Origin: Pseudomonas karstica
GTDB lineage: Bacteria > Pseudomonadota > Gammaproteobacteria > Pseudomonadales > Pseudomonadaceae
Direction: 5' to 3'
NCBI RefSeq assembly: GCF_009707515.1
Contig: NZ_WLYI01000002.1
Location: forward strand, 62,001-126,000
DNA: 64,000 nucleotides
Shown: piece by piece, positions 27,439-35,891 of the stretch
Position numbering within the stretch: the stretch's first letter is position 1
Layout: the number at the start of each line of letters is the position of its first letter
The notes under the pieces: model-generated
Databases searched by the model: none
Seen by the model: the letters and a program-made list of their open reading frames with translations, nothing else
What the model was told of the DNA's origin: nothing
Position numbers and translations under genes: made by a program

Positions 27439-28836
27439 ATGAAGAAGTGGCTATGCATTATTTGCGGGCTGATCTACGACGAAGCCCTGGGCTGGCCGGA
27501 TGACGGAATCGTTGCCGGCACCCGCTGGGAAGATGTACCAGAGGACTGGCTGTGCCCGGAATGCAAGGTAGGCAAGAGTGATTTCGAGATGATCGAGATC
27601 ACCGAGCCCGCCACTGCTGCGCCGGTAGTCGCGGCAACTGCCCTCCGCCCTGTCGCCGCCCCGGTGCAAGTGGCTCTGCCTGCCGGCCCGGTGGTTATCA
27701 TCGGCAGCGGTCATGCAGGCTACGGCCTGGCCCAGGCCCTGCGCAAACAAGACCCGAATGTGGAGATCCGCGTACTGACTCGCGAGTCCGGGCATGCCTA
27801 CTCCAAGCCAGCGTTGTCGATTGCGCTGGCACAGGGTCGAAGCGCGGCCGCATTGTCGAGCGAAAGCCCCCTGGCTATCGAACAACGGCTGGGCATTCGG
27901 GTTTACCCGCACTGCCACGTAGAACGCATCGACGCCCAGTCTCGACGCGTCTACACCAACCTCGGTGAAATCACCTATGGCCAACTGGTTCTTGCCAGTG
28001 GCGCAGCGCCCGTTCGTGTGCCGGTAGAGGGTTGCGCCGAGGCCATGGTGAGCGTCAACAACCTCTCTGATTATCATGCCTTTCGCACCCAATTGGAGGG
28101 TACCCGCCGCATCGCCATCCTCGGCGACGGGCTGATCGGCTGCGAATTCGCCAACGACCTGGCCAGCAGCGGTTTCCAGGTACACGTCATTGGCTTAGGT
28201 GCCTGGCCAATGGAGCGTTTGCTTCCGCAATCTGCCGGCCTTCATTTGCAGCAGGCCCTCAGTGAACTGGGTGTGAGCTGGAACCTGCAAACCACCTTGC
28301 AACGCATCGAACGCGGCCCCCATGGATTCGAACTGACGCTGTCCAGCGGCGAGCACCTGCAAGCGGATCTGGTGCTGTCAGCCATCGGACTGCGGCCCAA
28401 CCAGGAACTGGCGATGGCTTGCGGCCTGGAATGCGAACGCGGGATCAAGGTCAATGAATACCTGCAAACCTCGGTGTCCGGCATTTACGCCCTGGGGGAC
28501 TGCATTGAGATCAACGGCCAATTGATGCCTTACCTGGCACCGATCAACCAAGGTATTGAAGCCCTGGCGCGCACGCTGACAGGCCACGCAACCATCGTTC
28601 GATATCCGTTGATGCCCGTCACGGTCAAGACCCCGGCAGCGCCACTGTGCTTGCTTGCGGCACCGGCTGACTGCATTGGTCAATGGCACACTGAACATAC
28701 GGCCGACGGCCTCAGCGCTGCGTTTCACGATGACGCCGGCACTTTGCGTGGTTTTGTCTTGCTCGGACGCCAAGCGCAGCAACAACGCAGCACCTGGCTG
28801 CAGAACTGCCAGGCCTCTCACACACACGTGGCATGA
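27439..28836 (+). CDS. Rubredoxin fused to FAD-dependent rubredoxin reductase
   Basis: A 465-residue fusion. Residues 1-55 are a rubredoxin with both iron cysteine pairs (CIICGLIYD and CPECKVG). After a Pro/Ala-rich linker comes an NAD(P)H:rubredoxin reductase (FAD site [14 protein letters not shown] near residue 90; later GIYALGDC). The start at 27439 has GAGGGG at 27425-27430, overlapping the previous stop; the longer frame is the 3' end of the aldehyde dehydrogenase. No ferredoxin-type reductase is present, so this is the best candidate electron donor to the Rieske oxygenase. That coupling is inferred. Confidence 0.92.
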   Translation: MKKWLCIICGLIYDEALGWPDDGIVAGTRWEDVPEDWLCPECKVGKSDFEMIEITEPATAAPVVAATALRPVAAPVQVALPAGPVVIIGSGHAGYGLAQALRKQDPNVEIRVLTRESGHAYSKPALSIALAQGRSAAALSSESPLAIEQRLGIRVYPHCHVERIDAQSRRVYTNLGEITYGQLVLASGAAPVRVPVEGCAEAMVSVNNLSDYHAFRTQLEGTRRIAILGDGLIGCEFANDLASSGFQVHVIGLGAWPMERLLPQSAGLHLQQALSELGVSWNLQTTLQRIERGPHGFELTLSSGEHLQADLVLSAIGLRPNQELAMACGLECERGIKVNEYLQTSVSGIYALGDCIEINGQLMPYLAPINQGIEALARTLTGHATIVRYPLMPVTVKTPAAPLCLLAAPADCIGQWHTEHTADGLSAAFHDDAGTLRGFVLLGRQAQQQRSTWLQNCQASHTHVA

Positions 28837-28846
28837 GAACAAAAAT

Positions 28847-30178
28847 ATGAACAGTCCAACCATGCACCTGCCCCATGATGACCATGACTGCGGCTGGTAT
28901 GGGGCGCTGCCCTCGCCCGCTCCTGCCAAACGCCTGAGCGGCCAACAGCAGGCCGACTACGCAGTGATCGGTGCAGGCTTTGCAGGCTTGGCCGCCGCTC
29001 GCCGCCTGGCCGAACAAAAGCCCGGTGCACGCATCGTACTGATCGATGCCCAGCGCGTGGGTTACGGTGCCTCCGGACGCAACTCCGGTTTTGTCATAGA
29101 CCTGCCACATAAAATGGCCCTTGAACATCCAGATCCGGCTCACAAGCAGCGCCTGCTTGGTTTGAATCGCGCGGCTATCGATCAATTGCAAGGACTGGTC
29201 CAACAACACCAGATCGACTGCCAGTGGTCTCATGCCGGTAAATATCAGGGGGCTGTCGGCCCGCGAGGGCTCGCCTACCTGGAGCATTTCGAGCGCCTGA
29301 TGACGGAGCTGGGCGAGCCGTTTCGAAGCGTTGAGGGAGACGAATTGGCTAACGTCATCGGCACCCGCCACTACAGCCGCGCCGTGTATACGCCGGGCTG
29401 TTACCTGATGCAGCCGGCAGCGCTGGTTCGCGGTCTGGCCGACTCACTGCCAAAAAACGTCGAACTGCTTGAGCAGTCACCGATCCTGGGCCTCAAGCGT
29501 GACAGCAAGGGTCAATGGCTGTTGCAAGGTAGCGATGGCCAGGTTCGTACTCCAAGCCTGCTGCTGGGCACCAGTATCTTCACTCAGGAGTTTGGCTACC
29601 TGCGCAGTCGGCTGCTGCCGGTCATGACATTCGCCAGTTGGACCCGACCGTTAAGCCAGGCGGAGATGGTAGCCATCGGCATACAGCCCGACTGGGGCTT
29701 GACCCCGGCCGACCACGCCGGTACCACCGTGCGCATGACCCAAGACAACCGCCTCATCATCCGTAACACGTATAAGCACGTGCCGCGCTACGGCAAAAGC
29801 GTAAACGAGGCGACACGCGAAGAAATTCGCGCAGGGCATCGCAAGGCGTTGCTGGCTCGCTACCCGCAACTGGCCGGCGTTCCATTCACTCATACCTGGG
29901 GGGGCGTCTACGCGATCTCACGTAACTTCACGAACTTCTTCGGCGAGCTGGAAACCGGGGTCTATGCCACTGCTTGCGATAATGGCGTAGGCGCGGCCTG
30001 GGGCACGATCTCCGGGGCCTTGCTGGCGGACCTGGCGGTGGGAGCAGAGTCGAGGCACTTGCAAGACATCCAAGCGGTGACTGGCATGCCATCGCGAAAC
30101 CCACCTGAGCCGCTGCTGGGCCTGGGGGTGCGCACGCGTATTCGCATGGCCGCGTGGAACAGCAGGAGCGAACTGTGA
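28847..30178 (+). CDS. FAD-dependent amine oxidoreductase (DAO/PuuB type)
   Basis: A 443-residue flavoenzyme of the D-amino-acid oxidase/glycine oxidase superfamily, similar in layout to gamma-glutamylputrescine oxidase and sarcosine oxidase. The FAD motif YAVIGAGFAGLAAARRLAE lies near residue 39, ASGRNSGFV follows, and the C-terminal flavin contact is near DNGVGAA. The ATG at 28847 is 11 bases after the preceding stop. It probably oxidises a secondary or tertiary amine intermediate, releasing an aldehyde. It overlaps the cupin gene by four bases. Confidence 0.9.
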   Translation: MNSPTMHLPHDDHDCGWYGALPSPAPAKRLSGQQQADYAVIGAGFAGLAAARRLAEQKPGARIVLIDAQRVGYGASGRNSGFVIDLPHKMALEHPDPAHKQRLLGLNRAAIDQLQGLVQQHQIDCQWSHAGKYQGAVGPRGLAYLEHFERLMTELGEPFRSVEGDELANVIGTRHYSRAVYTPGCYLMQPAALVRGLADSLPKNVELLEQSPILGLKRDSKGQWLLQGSDGQVRTPSLLLGTSIFTQEFGYLRSRLLPVMTFASWTRPLSQAEMVAIGIQPDWGLTPADHAGTTVRMTQDNRLIIRNTYKHVPRYGKSVNEATREEIRAGHRKALLARYPQLAGVPFTHTWGGVYAISRNFTNFFGELETGVYATACDNGVGAAWGTISGALLADLAVGAESRHLQDIQAVTGMPSRNPPEPLLGLGVRTRIRMAAWNSRSEL

Positions 30179-30543
30179 AAATGCTTTCCAGCAAAGGGCC
30201 GGTGCGGTTGATCGACCACCGTGATCTCGACTTTGTTCACCGCGGCGGCCCACCTGGCAAGGCGGCTGTCGCGCGGGCCTTGAGCAATGAAATCTCGCCA
30301 AACCTGGGTATCGGCTTCGCGCGTTGGGAGGGTGCCGAAGTGGCCTGGACTGTCCTCTACGACGAGGTTATTTTCGTGATTGAAGGATGCTTCGAGCTTA
30401 AAGCCAACCACGAACACTACCGAGTTGAGCCAGGGCAAATGCTGTGGATCCCCGAGGGAACTGAGTTGGTTTATGGGGGGTACGCGTTGTTTGGATACGT
30501 TGTTTATCCGGGCGACTGGAAGCGACAACATGGATTGGAATGA
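30175..30543 (+). CDS. EutQ-like cupin
   Basis: About 122 residues with a single cupin domain (DEVIFVIEGCFEL, then PGQMLWIPEGTELVYGG), like the C-terminal domain of ethanolamine-utilisation EutQ. AGGAG at 30164-30168 fits the GTG at 30175, which overlaps the upstream stop as GTGA; an ATG lies two codons later. The usual cupin histidines are largely replaced, so a metal enzyme is doubtful. It is the last gene of the Rieske operon. Its role is unknown. Confidence 0.85.
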   Translation: MKMLSSKGPVRLIDHRDLDFVHRGGPPGKAAVARALSNEISPNLGIGFARWEGAEVAWTVLYDEVIFVIEGCFELKANHEHYRVEPGQMLWIPEGTELVYGGYALFGYVVYPGDWKRQHGLE

Positions 30544-30588
30544 GTCTTACGCAGGCAAGAGGGACAGCATAGAGCAGGAGCCTGGCCC

Positions 30589-31257
30589 TTACTTACCCAG
30601 CACCTTGCTGAAGGTCTGCCCGGGGGGTTGCAGCCAGCGTGCCTGAACCAATAGCGGGGTCACCGCGGCGCCCGGCTCGACCCGCCCGTCTACCTGCAAG
30701 CGCTGGCGCTGCGGGTCGGCCTGGACCTTGAAGCTGTGCTCTGCGGGTAACTGCAGGTCCGCCAGCAGGCGCATCCCATCTCTACATTGCAGCTCGACCC
30801 GGGTGCTACCCAGGTTGACCATCCACGGGCTCAGCAGCGCAAGATCGTGGCCAAGCAGCGCACCTTCAGTGGTGCGGCAGGTACGCCCCGCGCCATTGAC
30901 CTGCAATCGCCCCTCCCAACTGCCGTCCAGCACGAACGTCGTCGGGGGCAAGGCGCTGACCGCGCGGGGAGCCAACTGCGCCTGCCAGTTCCAGGGCCAG
31001 CCGTGAATCGACAGCTCCCAGATTCGCTGTTGAAAGCCCAGGTTCAACTGCGCATCCTGCGCCCAGGGCCGGACCTTCCATTCGACCGGCCCCAGGACGC
31101 CGAGCCGGGTGGCACGGCCATCCCATACGCTGCCCGAGACCCCGCCGGGCTGCCAGCCAGGCGGCCAATCCAACTGCCGGGCGACAAAGGCCGCTGGCAA
31201 CTCCAACAGCAAGGTCAGCACAAACACCAAGCCCCCCCATGCGATGGCGCGACTCAT
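30589..31257 (-). CDS. gspN: Type II secretion protein N
   Basis: A 222-residue GspN-family protein with one N-terminal membrane helix (IAWGGLVFVLTLLLELPAAF) and a periplasmic beta-rich domain. It is last in the minus-strand secretion operon, overlapping gspM by ATGA, which fixes the start at 31257. GspN is present only in some type II systems and is not always essential. Confidence 0.85.
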   Translation of the reverse strand: MSRAIAWGGLVFVLTLLLELPAAFVARQLDWPPGWQPGGVSGSVWDGRATRLGVLGPVEWKVRPWAQDAQLNLGFQQRIWELSIHGWPWNWQAQLAPRAVSALPPTTFVLDGSWEGRLQVNGAGRTCRTTEGALLGHDLALLSPWMVNLGSTRVELQCRDGMRLLADLQLPAEHSFKVQADPQRQRLQVDGRVEPGAAVTPLLVQARWLQPPGQTFSKVLGK

Positions 31258-31691
31258 GGCCGAACCGCCCCATCCGCCACTTCCAGGCTGAAGGCATAGC
31301 CCTGGCCGCCCTGCGCCAGGCTCCACTGCAGCGGCCGGCCGCCCTGCTCCTGCACAGTGCGCAACAATTGCTGCAGGGCCTGGGGCCCGGGCAGTTCGCC
31401 TTGCAACTGCCAGCGATCGCCCTGCTGTTCGACACGGGTCAGCACCCACTGTCGCGACGCAGCCAGCGCTTGCCACTGCTCGTTGGTAAACCCCGCAGGC
31501 GGCATCAATGTGCGGGCCTGTTGCGCCAATACCTGCCACTGTCGCGCGTCTTGCCAGGCCGCCAGCAGCGGCCGTGTCAACAACACCAGCAGCAACAGCA
31601 GCACCATTGACCAGCCTGCCAGCAGGCAATAGCGACGCAGCGGCGGCAGTTGCTTGAAACTGGCCAGGTACTCCAGCATCCGGGCGCTCAT
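31254..31691 (-). CDS. gspM: Type II secretion protein M
   Basis: A 145-residue inner-membrane assembly protein. A short cytoplasmic N-terminus and one helix (WSMVLLLLLVLL near residues 27-38) precede a periplasmic ferredoxin-like domain. It works with GspL and GspE in the inner-membrane platform. It overlaps gspL and gspN by ATGA on both sides, so the whole run is translationally coupled. Confidence 0.87.
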   Translation of the reverse strand: MSARMLEYLASFKQLPPLRRYCLLAGWSMVLLLLLVLLTRPLLAAWQDARQWQVLAQQARTLMPPAGFTNEQWQALAASRQWVLTRVEQQGDRWQLQGELPGPQALQQLLRTVQEQGGRPLQWSLAQGGQGYAFSLEVADGAVRP

Positions 31692-32815
31692 GGCTGCTCT
31701 CCCAAATCGAAACTCAGTTGCAAATCAGCAGCACCACCTTGGGGCTCGGCACTCAACTGGGCGCCGGCCGCCAGGGCCATTGCTTGCCACTCGGCCGGCG
31801 CCGGTCGAGGCCCGTTGCCACGCAGGCCCAGGCGCCAGAACCGGCCATCAAGCTGATTGCTCGACACCGACCAGCCAGGCTGCTGTTGCAGCCAGGTCGA
31901 GAGCGCCTGCTCCAGGGCCACAATTTGTTGCTGGCGTACTCGCCAGTCGGTCTCCTGATTCTGCAGGCGCGTGAGTGCCATACGGGCTTGCTGGAGGTTA
32001 TTGGACGGCCCGGCCACGGCCTTTACCTGTGCTTTCCAGGCATCGAGTTGGTGCAGGGTCTGGACCAGATAAACCACCCCCCAACAAGCCGCCAATAACC
32101 CACAACCAAGCAGCAGGCGCCGCTGCACGCCGCTCATCACCGGTGCTCGACGCTCGCGCGTACGCAGGGGCCGCGCATCTTCCAACACGCTGGGCAATTG
32201 ATCCAGGCAGGCCAGGCGCGACGGCCAGTCCCCCTCAAGTGGTTCGGCAGGCAGCTCGCGCCAGGCTTGCGGCAAGCGTTCACCGAACACCCGCGGCCAC
32301 ACCAGCCACTGCCGGGAATGCGCCTTGAGGCACAGCAACTGTTCACGCTGCCAGCCCACCGCGTGCCCAGGCTCAGGTTGCGGCAACAATTGCAGTTCGG
32401 CCCAGCCGTGGCTGATCTGCACCCCAAGCGCCGCACACTCGGCCAACCATTGCTGCACCTGCTGGCGCCGCATCACCAGCAACTCAAGCTGCCCGGACTC
32501 GCGGGACAAACAACTGACCAGCAACTCTTCGGCGGGCTGTTGCGCATACTCCTCGAACAGTTGCGGCCACTCATGGCGCTTGAGCCCCGGGGGGGCCGGC
32601 AGGCAGAAATGGCTGCAATCAAGAGCTGGAATGATCAGCGCGCCGGGCAGTTCCAGATACGCTGCCGGCGGCGGCCAGGCGCCGCTGGACTGGGCCTGCT
32701 GCGCGGCGTAGTGCATCCATTGCCAAGGGCGATCGGGGGTGGCCGGCGGACGCACCAGCAACCACTGTCGCGGTTTGGCCCGCAGACGTTCAAACATGCT
32801 CGAGCTCCGACTCAT
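31688..32815 (-). CDS. gspL: Type II secretion protein L
   Basis: A 375-residue protein with a cytoplasmic actin-like N-terminal domain, one membrane helix (LLLGCGLLAACWGVVYLV near residue 240) and a periplasmic C-terminus. It recruits the GspE ATPase. The start at 32815 overlaps the gspJ stop by ATGA; the longer frame upstream is gspJ antisense-frame sequence and is rejected. gspK, normally between J and L, is missing here and found at 43784. Confidence 0.87.
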   Translation of the reverse strand: MSRSSSMFERLRAKPRQWLLVRPPATPDRPWQWMHYAAQQAQSSGAWPPPAAYLELPGALIIPALDCSHFCLPAPPGLKRHEWPQLFEEYAQQPAEELLVSCLSRESGQLELLVMRRQQVQQWLAECAALGVQISHGWAELQLLPQPEPGHAVGWQREQLLCLKAHSRQWLVWPRVFGERLPQAWRELPAEPLEGDWPSRLACLDQLPSVLEDARPLRTRERRAPVMSGVQRRLLLGCGLLAACWGVVYLVQTLHQLDAWKAQVKAVAGPSNNLQQARMALTRLQNQETDWRVRQQQIVALEQALSTWLQQQPGWSVSSNQLDGRFWRLGLRGNGPRPAPAEWQAMALAAGAQLSAEPQGGAADLQLSFDLGEQP

Positions 32816-33402
32816 GGCTGGGTATCGGGCAAGGCGAAGGTACAGACATAAGGTGCTCCATGATGCTCGAACTCGATCCGCACGCCACGATTGGGCTGGG
32901 CGGCAACAGTGGAAGGAAATGCCAGCCAGCGCGTACCCTGGTAAAAACTCAAGGCAGCGCGGTCGATATGCTCCAGTGACTCGCGAAGCTCCCAACGCGG
33001 TTTCCCGGCGGCATACAGGTCTGGCGAGGTAAAGAGGTTCAAGCGCGCTTGCCGGGCATCAAACACCAGGCGCTGGCGTTGCACGCGCGAGGCGGCCTCT
33101 GCCGGCGGCCAGGCAGCCAGGGCCACCCATTGCAGTTGCCCAAGCGCGGGCTGCCAATCCAGCCAGGCCAGGCCCTCGGGCAAGCGCTGCTCGTACAACT
33201 GGCGCAACACCAGGGCATCGAAGCGGCGCTCCAAAGCCAGGCAGAACTCCAGCACCCGGGGTTCGCTGCCGGGCTCCTCAAGACGCTCGCGAACCTTGAT
33301 CCAGCCATTGACCAATGCCGCCAGCAACACCCCGACCACCGCCGTCAGCGCCATCGCCACCAACAGTTCGATCAGGGTCAACCCACGCTGCGGCGCCTTC
33401 AC
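32812..33402 (-). CDS. gspJ: Type II secretion minor pseudopilin J
   Basis: A 196-residue minor pseudopilin. The prepilin peptidase site and helix read QRGLTLIELLVAMALTAVVG. The start is a GTG at 33402 overlapping the gspI stop as GTGA; the open frame continues upstream but loses the prepilin N-terminus position. With I, K and H it forms the tip of the pseudopilus. Confidence 0.88.
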   Translation of the reverse strand: MKAPQRGLTLIELLVAMALTAVVGVLLAALVNGWIKVRERLEEPGSEPRVLEFCLALERRFDALVLRQLYEQRLPEGLAWLDWQPALGQLQWVALAAWPPAEAASRVQRQRLVFDARQARLNLFTSPDLYAAGKPRWELRESLEHIDRAALSFYQGTRWLAFPSTVAAQPNRGVRIEFEHHGAPYVCTFALPDTQP

Positions 33403-33764
33403 GGGCGCACCAAAAACAGGCTGAACTGGCCCAACGGTTGGCGCTGCTCGGAGTCGGCAAACAGCGACAATTCCCCACGACGCAAGCGATTGACCCCGGT
33501 GTTGCCCAGCCGCAATTGCCAGTAACAGGTGGTGTGTCCCTGGCGCAGTTCCCCTGCCACCGTATTGATCTGCGGCCAGTACCGCTCCACGCCAAACCGC
33601 GTCTCCAGTTCCCGTGCGCACAAAGTGCCGATGCGGTGTTGTGCTACCGCTTGATGGGTCGCGATGCGCTGGCGCAACAATTGGCTGACCATCACCGCCA
33701 TCAGCGCGGCAATACCCAGGGCGACCGTCACTTCGAGCAATGTAAAACCGCGTTGGCGCTTCAT
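33399..33764 (-). CDS. gspI: Type II secretion minor pseudopilin I
   Basis: A 121-residue minor pseudopilin beginning MKRQRGFTLLEVTVALGIAA, with a short leader before the Gly-Phe cleavage site and glutamate at +5. The start at 33764 overlaps the gspH stop by ATGA. Length fits the family. Confidence 0.9.
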   Translation of the reverse strand: MKRQRGFTLLEVTVALGIAALMAVMVSQLLRQRIATHQAVAQHRIGTLCARELETRFGVERYWPQINTVAGELRQGHTTCYWQLRLGNTGVNRLRRGELSLFADSEQRQPLGQFSLFLVRP

Positions 33765-34210
33765 GGCTGGGTCGCAATCTGTAGAGTGTTGTCCGCGCGC
33801 CATTGCCAGCGCTGGCGGCCTTCGGCCCAGCGCCAGGTCAACGACACGGGGCGGGCCAGCCCCGAGGGGGTGAACATCACCTGCGGCGCGGCACTCACCG
33901 GCCAGTCAGGCTGCAGCCCTGCCGGCCAGGGCGTGGTGCGCGACGACTGGACCTGCCACGACGGCTGGCCACGCCCCGGTTGCCAGCGCACGAACTCCGG
34001 CTGCCGGCCGTTCCAGCGCAAGCCCAGCAGTTGCCCGCTATGCCGGGCCACGGCCGCTTGCGTGCGGGCCTCGTTGGCCAACTGCGCCAAGGCTTGGTGC
34101 ATCGGAGCCTGGCCGGCATCCAGCGAGGCCACACCCAGGGCACTGAACAAACCGACAATCAACAAGACCACCAGCATTTCCAGGAGCGAGAACCCGCGGC
34201 AGCGCTGCAT
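33761..34210 (-). CDS. gspH: Type II secretion minor pseudopilin H
   Basis: A 149-residue minor pseudopilin with the N-terminus MQRCRGFSLLEMLVVLLIVG. The leader is short, glutamate is at +5 after cleavage, and a beta-rich C-terminus follows. It starts two bases after the gspG stop. Confidence 0.88.
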   Translation of the reverse strand: MQRCRGFSLLEMLVVLLIVGLFSALGVASLDAGQAPMHQALAQLANEARTQAAVARHSGQLLGLRWNGRQPEFVRWQPGRGQPSWQVQSSRTTPWPAGLQPDWPVSAAPQVMFTPSGLARPVSLTWRWAEGRQRWQWRADNTLQIATQP

Positions 34211-34212
34211 GC

Positions 34213-34656
34213 CTAGAGGTTCCAGCTACCGATGTCGGCGTCGGTACCTTCGCCACCTTCCTGGCCATCGGCGCCGAGCGAAAAGATGTCCACCCGGCCA
34301 TGCTGGCCCGGCGTGCGGTAGCCATAGGCATTGCCCCACGGGTCCTGGGGCAGGCGACGAATGTAGCCGTCGGCGCGCCAGCTACGCGGCAGCGGCTCGA
34401 TGCCCGGCTTGCTGGTCAGGGCCTGCAAGCCTTGCTCGGAACTGGGGAAGCGCAGGTTGTCGAGCCGGTACATGTCCAGCGCCTGTTCCAGGGTCGCCAG
34501 GTCCGCCAGGACCTTCTGGCGCATGGCTTTGTCCTGGCTGCCCAGCACGCTGGGCGCGACCACGGCAATCAGCAGGCCGATGATAAAAATCACCACCATG
34601 ATTTCCATCAGGGTGAAACCGCGCTCGCGACGCTTGGACACACGATTGCCAGACAT
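34213..34656 (-). CDS. gspG: Type II secretion major pseudopilin G
   Basis: About 147 residues. The prepilin motif RERGFTLMEIMVVIFIIG and the C-terminal YGYRTPG/DIFSLGADG blocks (calcium-site region) are classic for the major pseudopilin. The ATG at 34656 has GGAG nine bases before it; earlier in-frame ATGs up to 34692 overlap the gspF stop. No prepilin peptidase gene is in the window, so PilD elsewhere is presumably used. Confidence 0.93.
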   Translation of the reverse strand: MSGNRVSKRRERGFTLMEIMVVIFIIGLLIAVVAPSVLGSQDKAMRQKVLADLATLEQALDMYRLDNLRFPSSEQGLQALTSKPGIEPLPRSWRADGYIRRLPQDPWGNAYGYRTPGQHGRVDIFSLGADGQEGGEGTDADIGSWNL

Positions 34657-34688
34657 GACTTGGATCTCCATTTTTAGGTTCTCTACTT

Positions 34689-35891
34689 TCAAAAGCTAAG
34701 GCCCTGGTTGAGCTGCATGATCGGCAACAGCACCGCCAACACGATGAACAGCACCACCGCGCCCATCAGCAAAATCATCAAGGGTTCGAACAACGCCAGC
34801 AGCAGGTCGACCTGCCGCGCAAAACCACGTTCCTGGTTGTCGGCGACCCGCTCGAGCATGTCGGGCAAGGTGCCGCTGGCCTCGCCGCTGGCGACCATGT
34901 TCAACAGCATCGGCGGGAAGTGCCCGCTGGCGCTCAGCGCGCGGTACAGGGTCACACCGCCTTCCACCTGTTCACGCACCGCTTCCAGGGCCTGGTGGAT
35001 CTGTCGGTTACCGACGGTGGCGGTTGCCACCTCCAGTGACTCGAGCAACGGCACGCCACTGCCGAGCAAAATCGCCAGGCTGCGTGAAACCCGCGCACTT
35101 TCCAGCACCGAAAGCAACGTGCCGATACGCGGCAAGCGCAATGCCAGGCGGTCGCGACGCAAGCGCCACACGGGCTGGCGCAGCAAGAACCGGGCGAGCA
35201 ACCCCAGCAGCAAGGCCAGCACCAACAACCACGGACCGAGCATCACCAAGCCCTCGCTGGCGCCGATCAATATTCGGGTAATCAGCGGCAGGCTCTGCCC
35301 GGTATGGCTGAATTGTTCGGTGAGCTTGGGCACGACAAAGGCCATCAGGCCGATCACCACCGCCATCGACACCAGGATCAGCACCGCGGGGTAAATCAGC
35401 GCAGTGCGGGCCTTGTGCCGTTGCTTCTGGACTTGTTCCAGGTGCTCGGCCAGCCTCTCCAGCACCGGTGCCAACTTGCCGGAGCGCTCCCCAGCCTCGA
35501 CCAGCGCGCAATACAGCGTATTGAACTGCCCGCCCTGGCGCCGCAGGCTCTGGGCCAGGCTCAAACCTTCACCCAACGCGCCGCGCACCGCCACCAACAA
35601 GTTGCGAATGGCAGGTTCTGCCAGTTGGCGCTCCAGGGTGGCCAAGGCATCCACCAAGGGAATGCCGGCGCTCAATAACGTGGCCAACTGGCGCGTCAAT
35701 TCACACAGTTGTGCATGGCTCAAGCGCTGCCCACGCGGGCTGGCCAAGCTTGAGTTTTGCACCTGCAACTCACGGGCGAACAGTCCCTGTTCGCGCAGCA
35801 ATTGGCGGGCATGACGCTCGCTTTCGGCCTGGATACTGGCTTTGCGGCGACGCCCAAGGAGGTCCAACGCCTGGTAGCGATACGTAGGCAT
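34689..35891 (-). CDS. gspF: Type II secretion platform protein F
   Basis: A 400-residue polytopic protein with two GspF domains and three membrane helices (for example YPAVLILVSMAVVIGLMAFV and the C-terminal LMGAVVLFIVLAVLLP). It starts MPTYRYQALDLLGRR, standard for the family. It forms the inner-membrane platform driven by GspE. The start overlaps the gspE stop by one base. Confidence 0.93.
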   Translation of the reverse strand: MPTYRYQALDLLGRRRKASIQAESERHARQLLREQGLFARELQVQNSSLASPRGQRLSHAQLCELTRQLATLLSAGIPLVDALATLERQLAEPAIRNLLVAVRGALGEGLSLAQSLRRQGGQFNTLYCALVEAGERSGKLAPVLERLAEHLEQVQKQRHKARTALIYPAVLILVSMAVVIGLMAFVVPKLTEQFSHTGQSLPLITRILIGASEGLVMLGPWLLVLALLLGLLARFLLRQPVWRLRRDRLALRLPRIGTLLSVLESARVSRSLAILLGSGVPLLESLEVATATVGNRQIHQALEAVREQVEGGVTLYRALSASGHFPPMLLNMVASGEASGTLPDMLERVADNQERGFARQVDLLLALFEPLMILLMGAVVLFIVLAVLLPIMQLNQGLSF

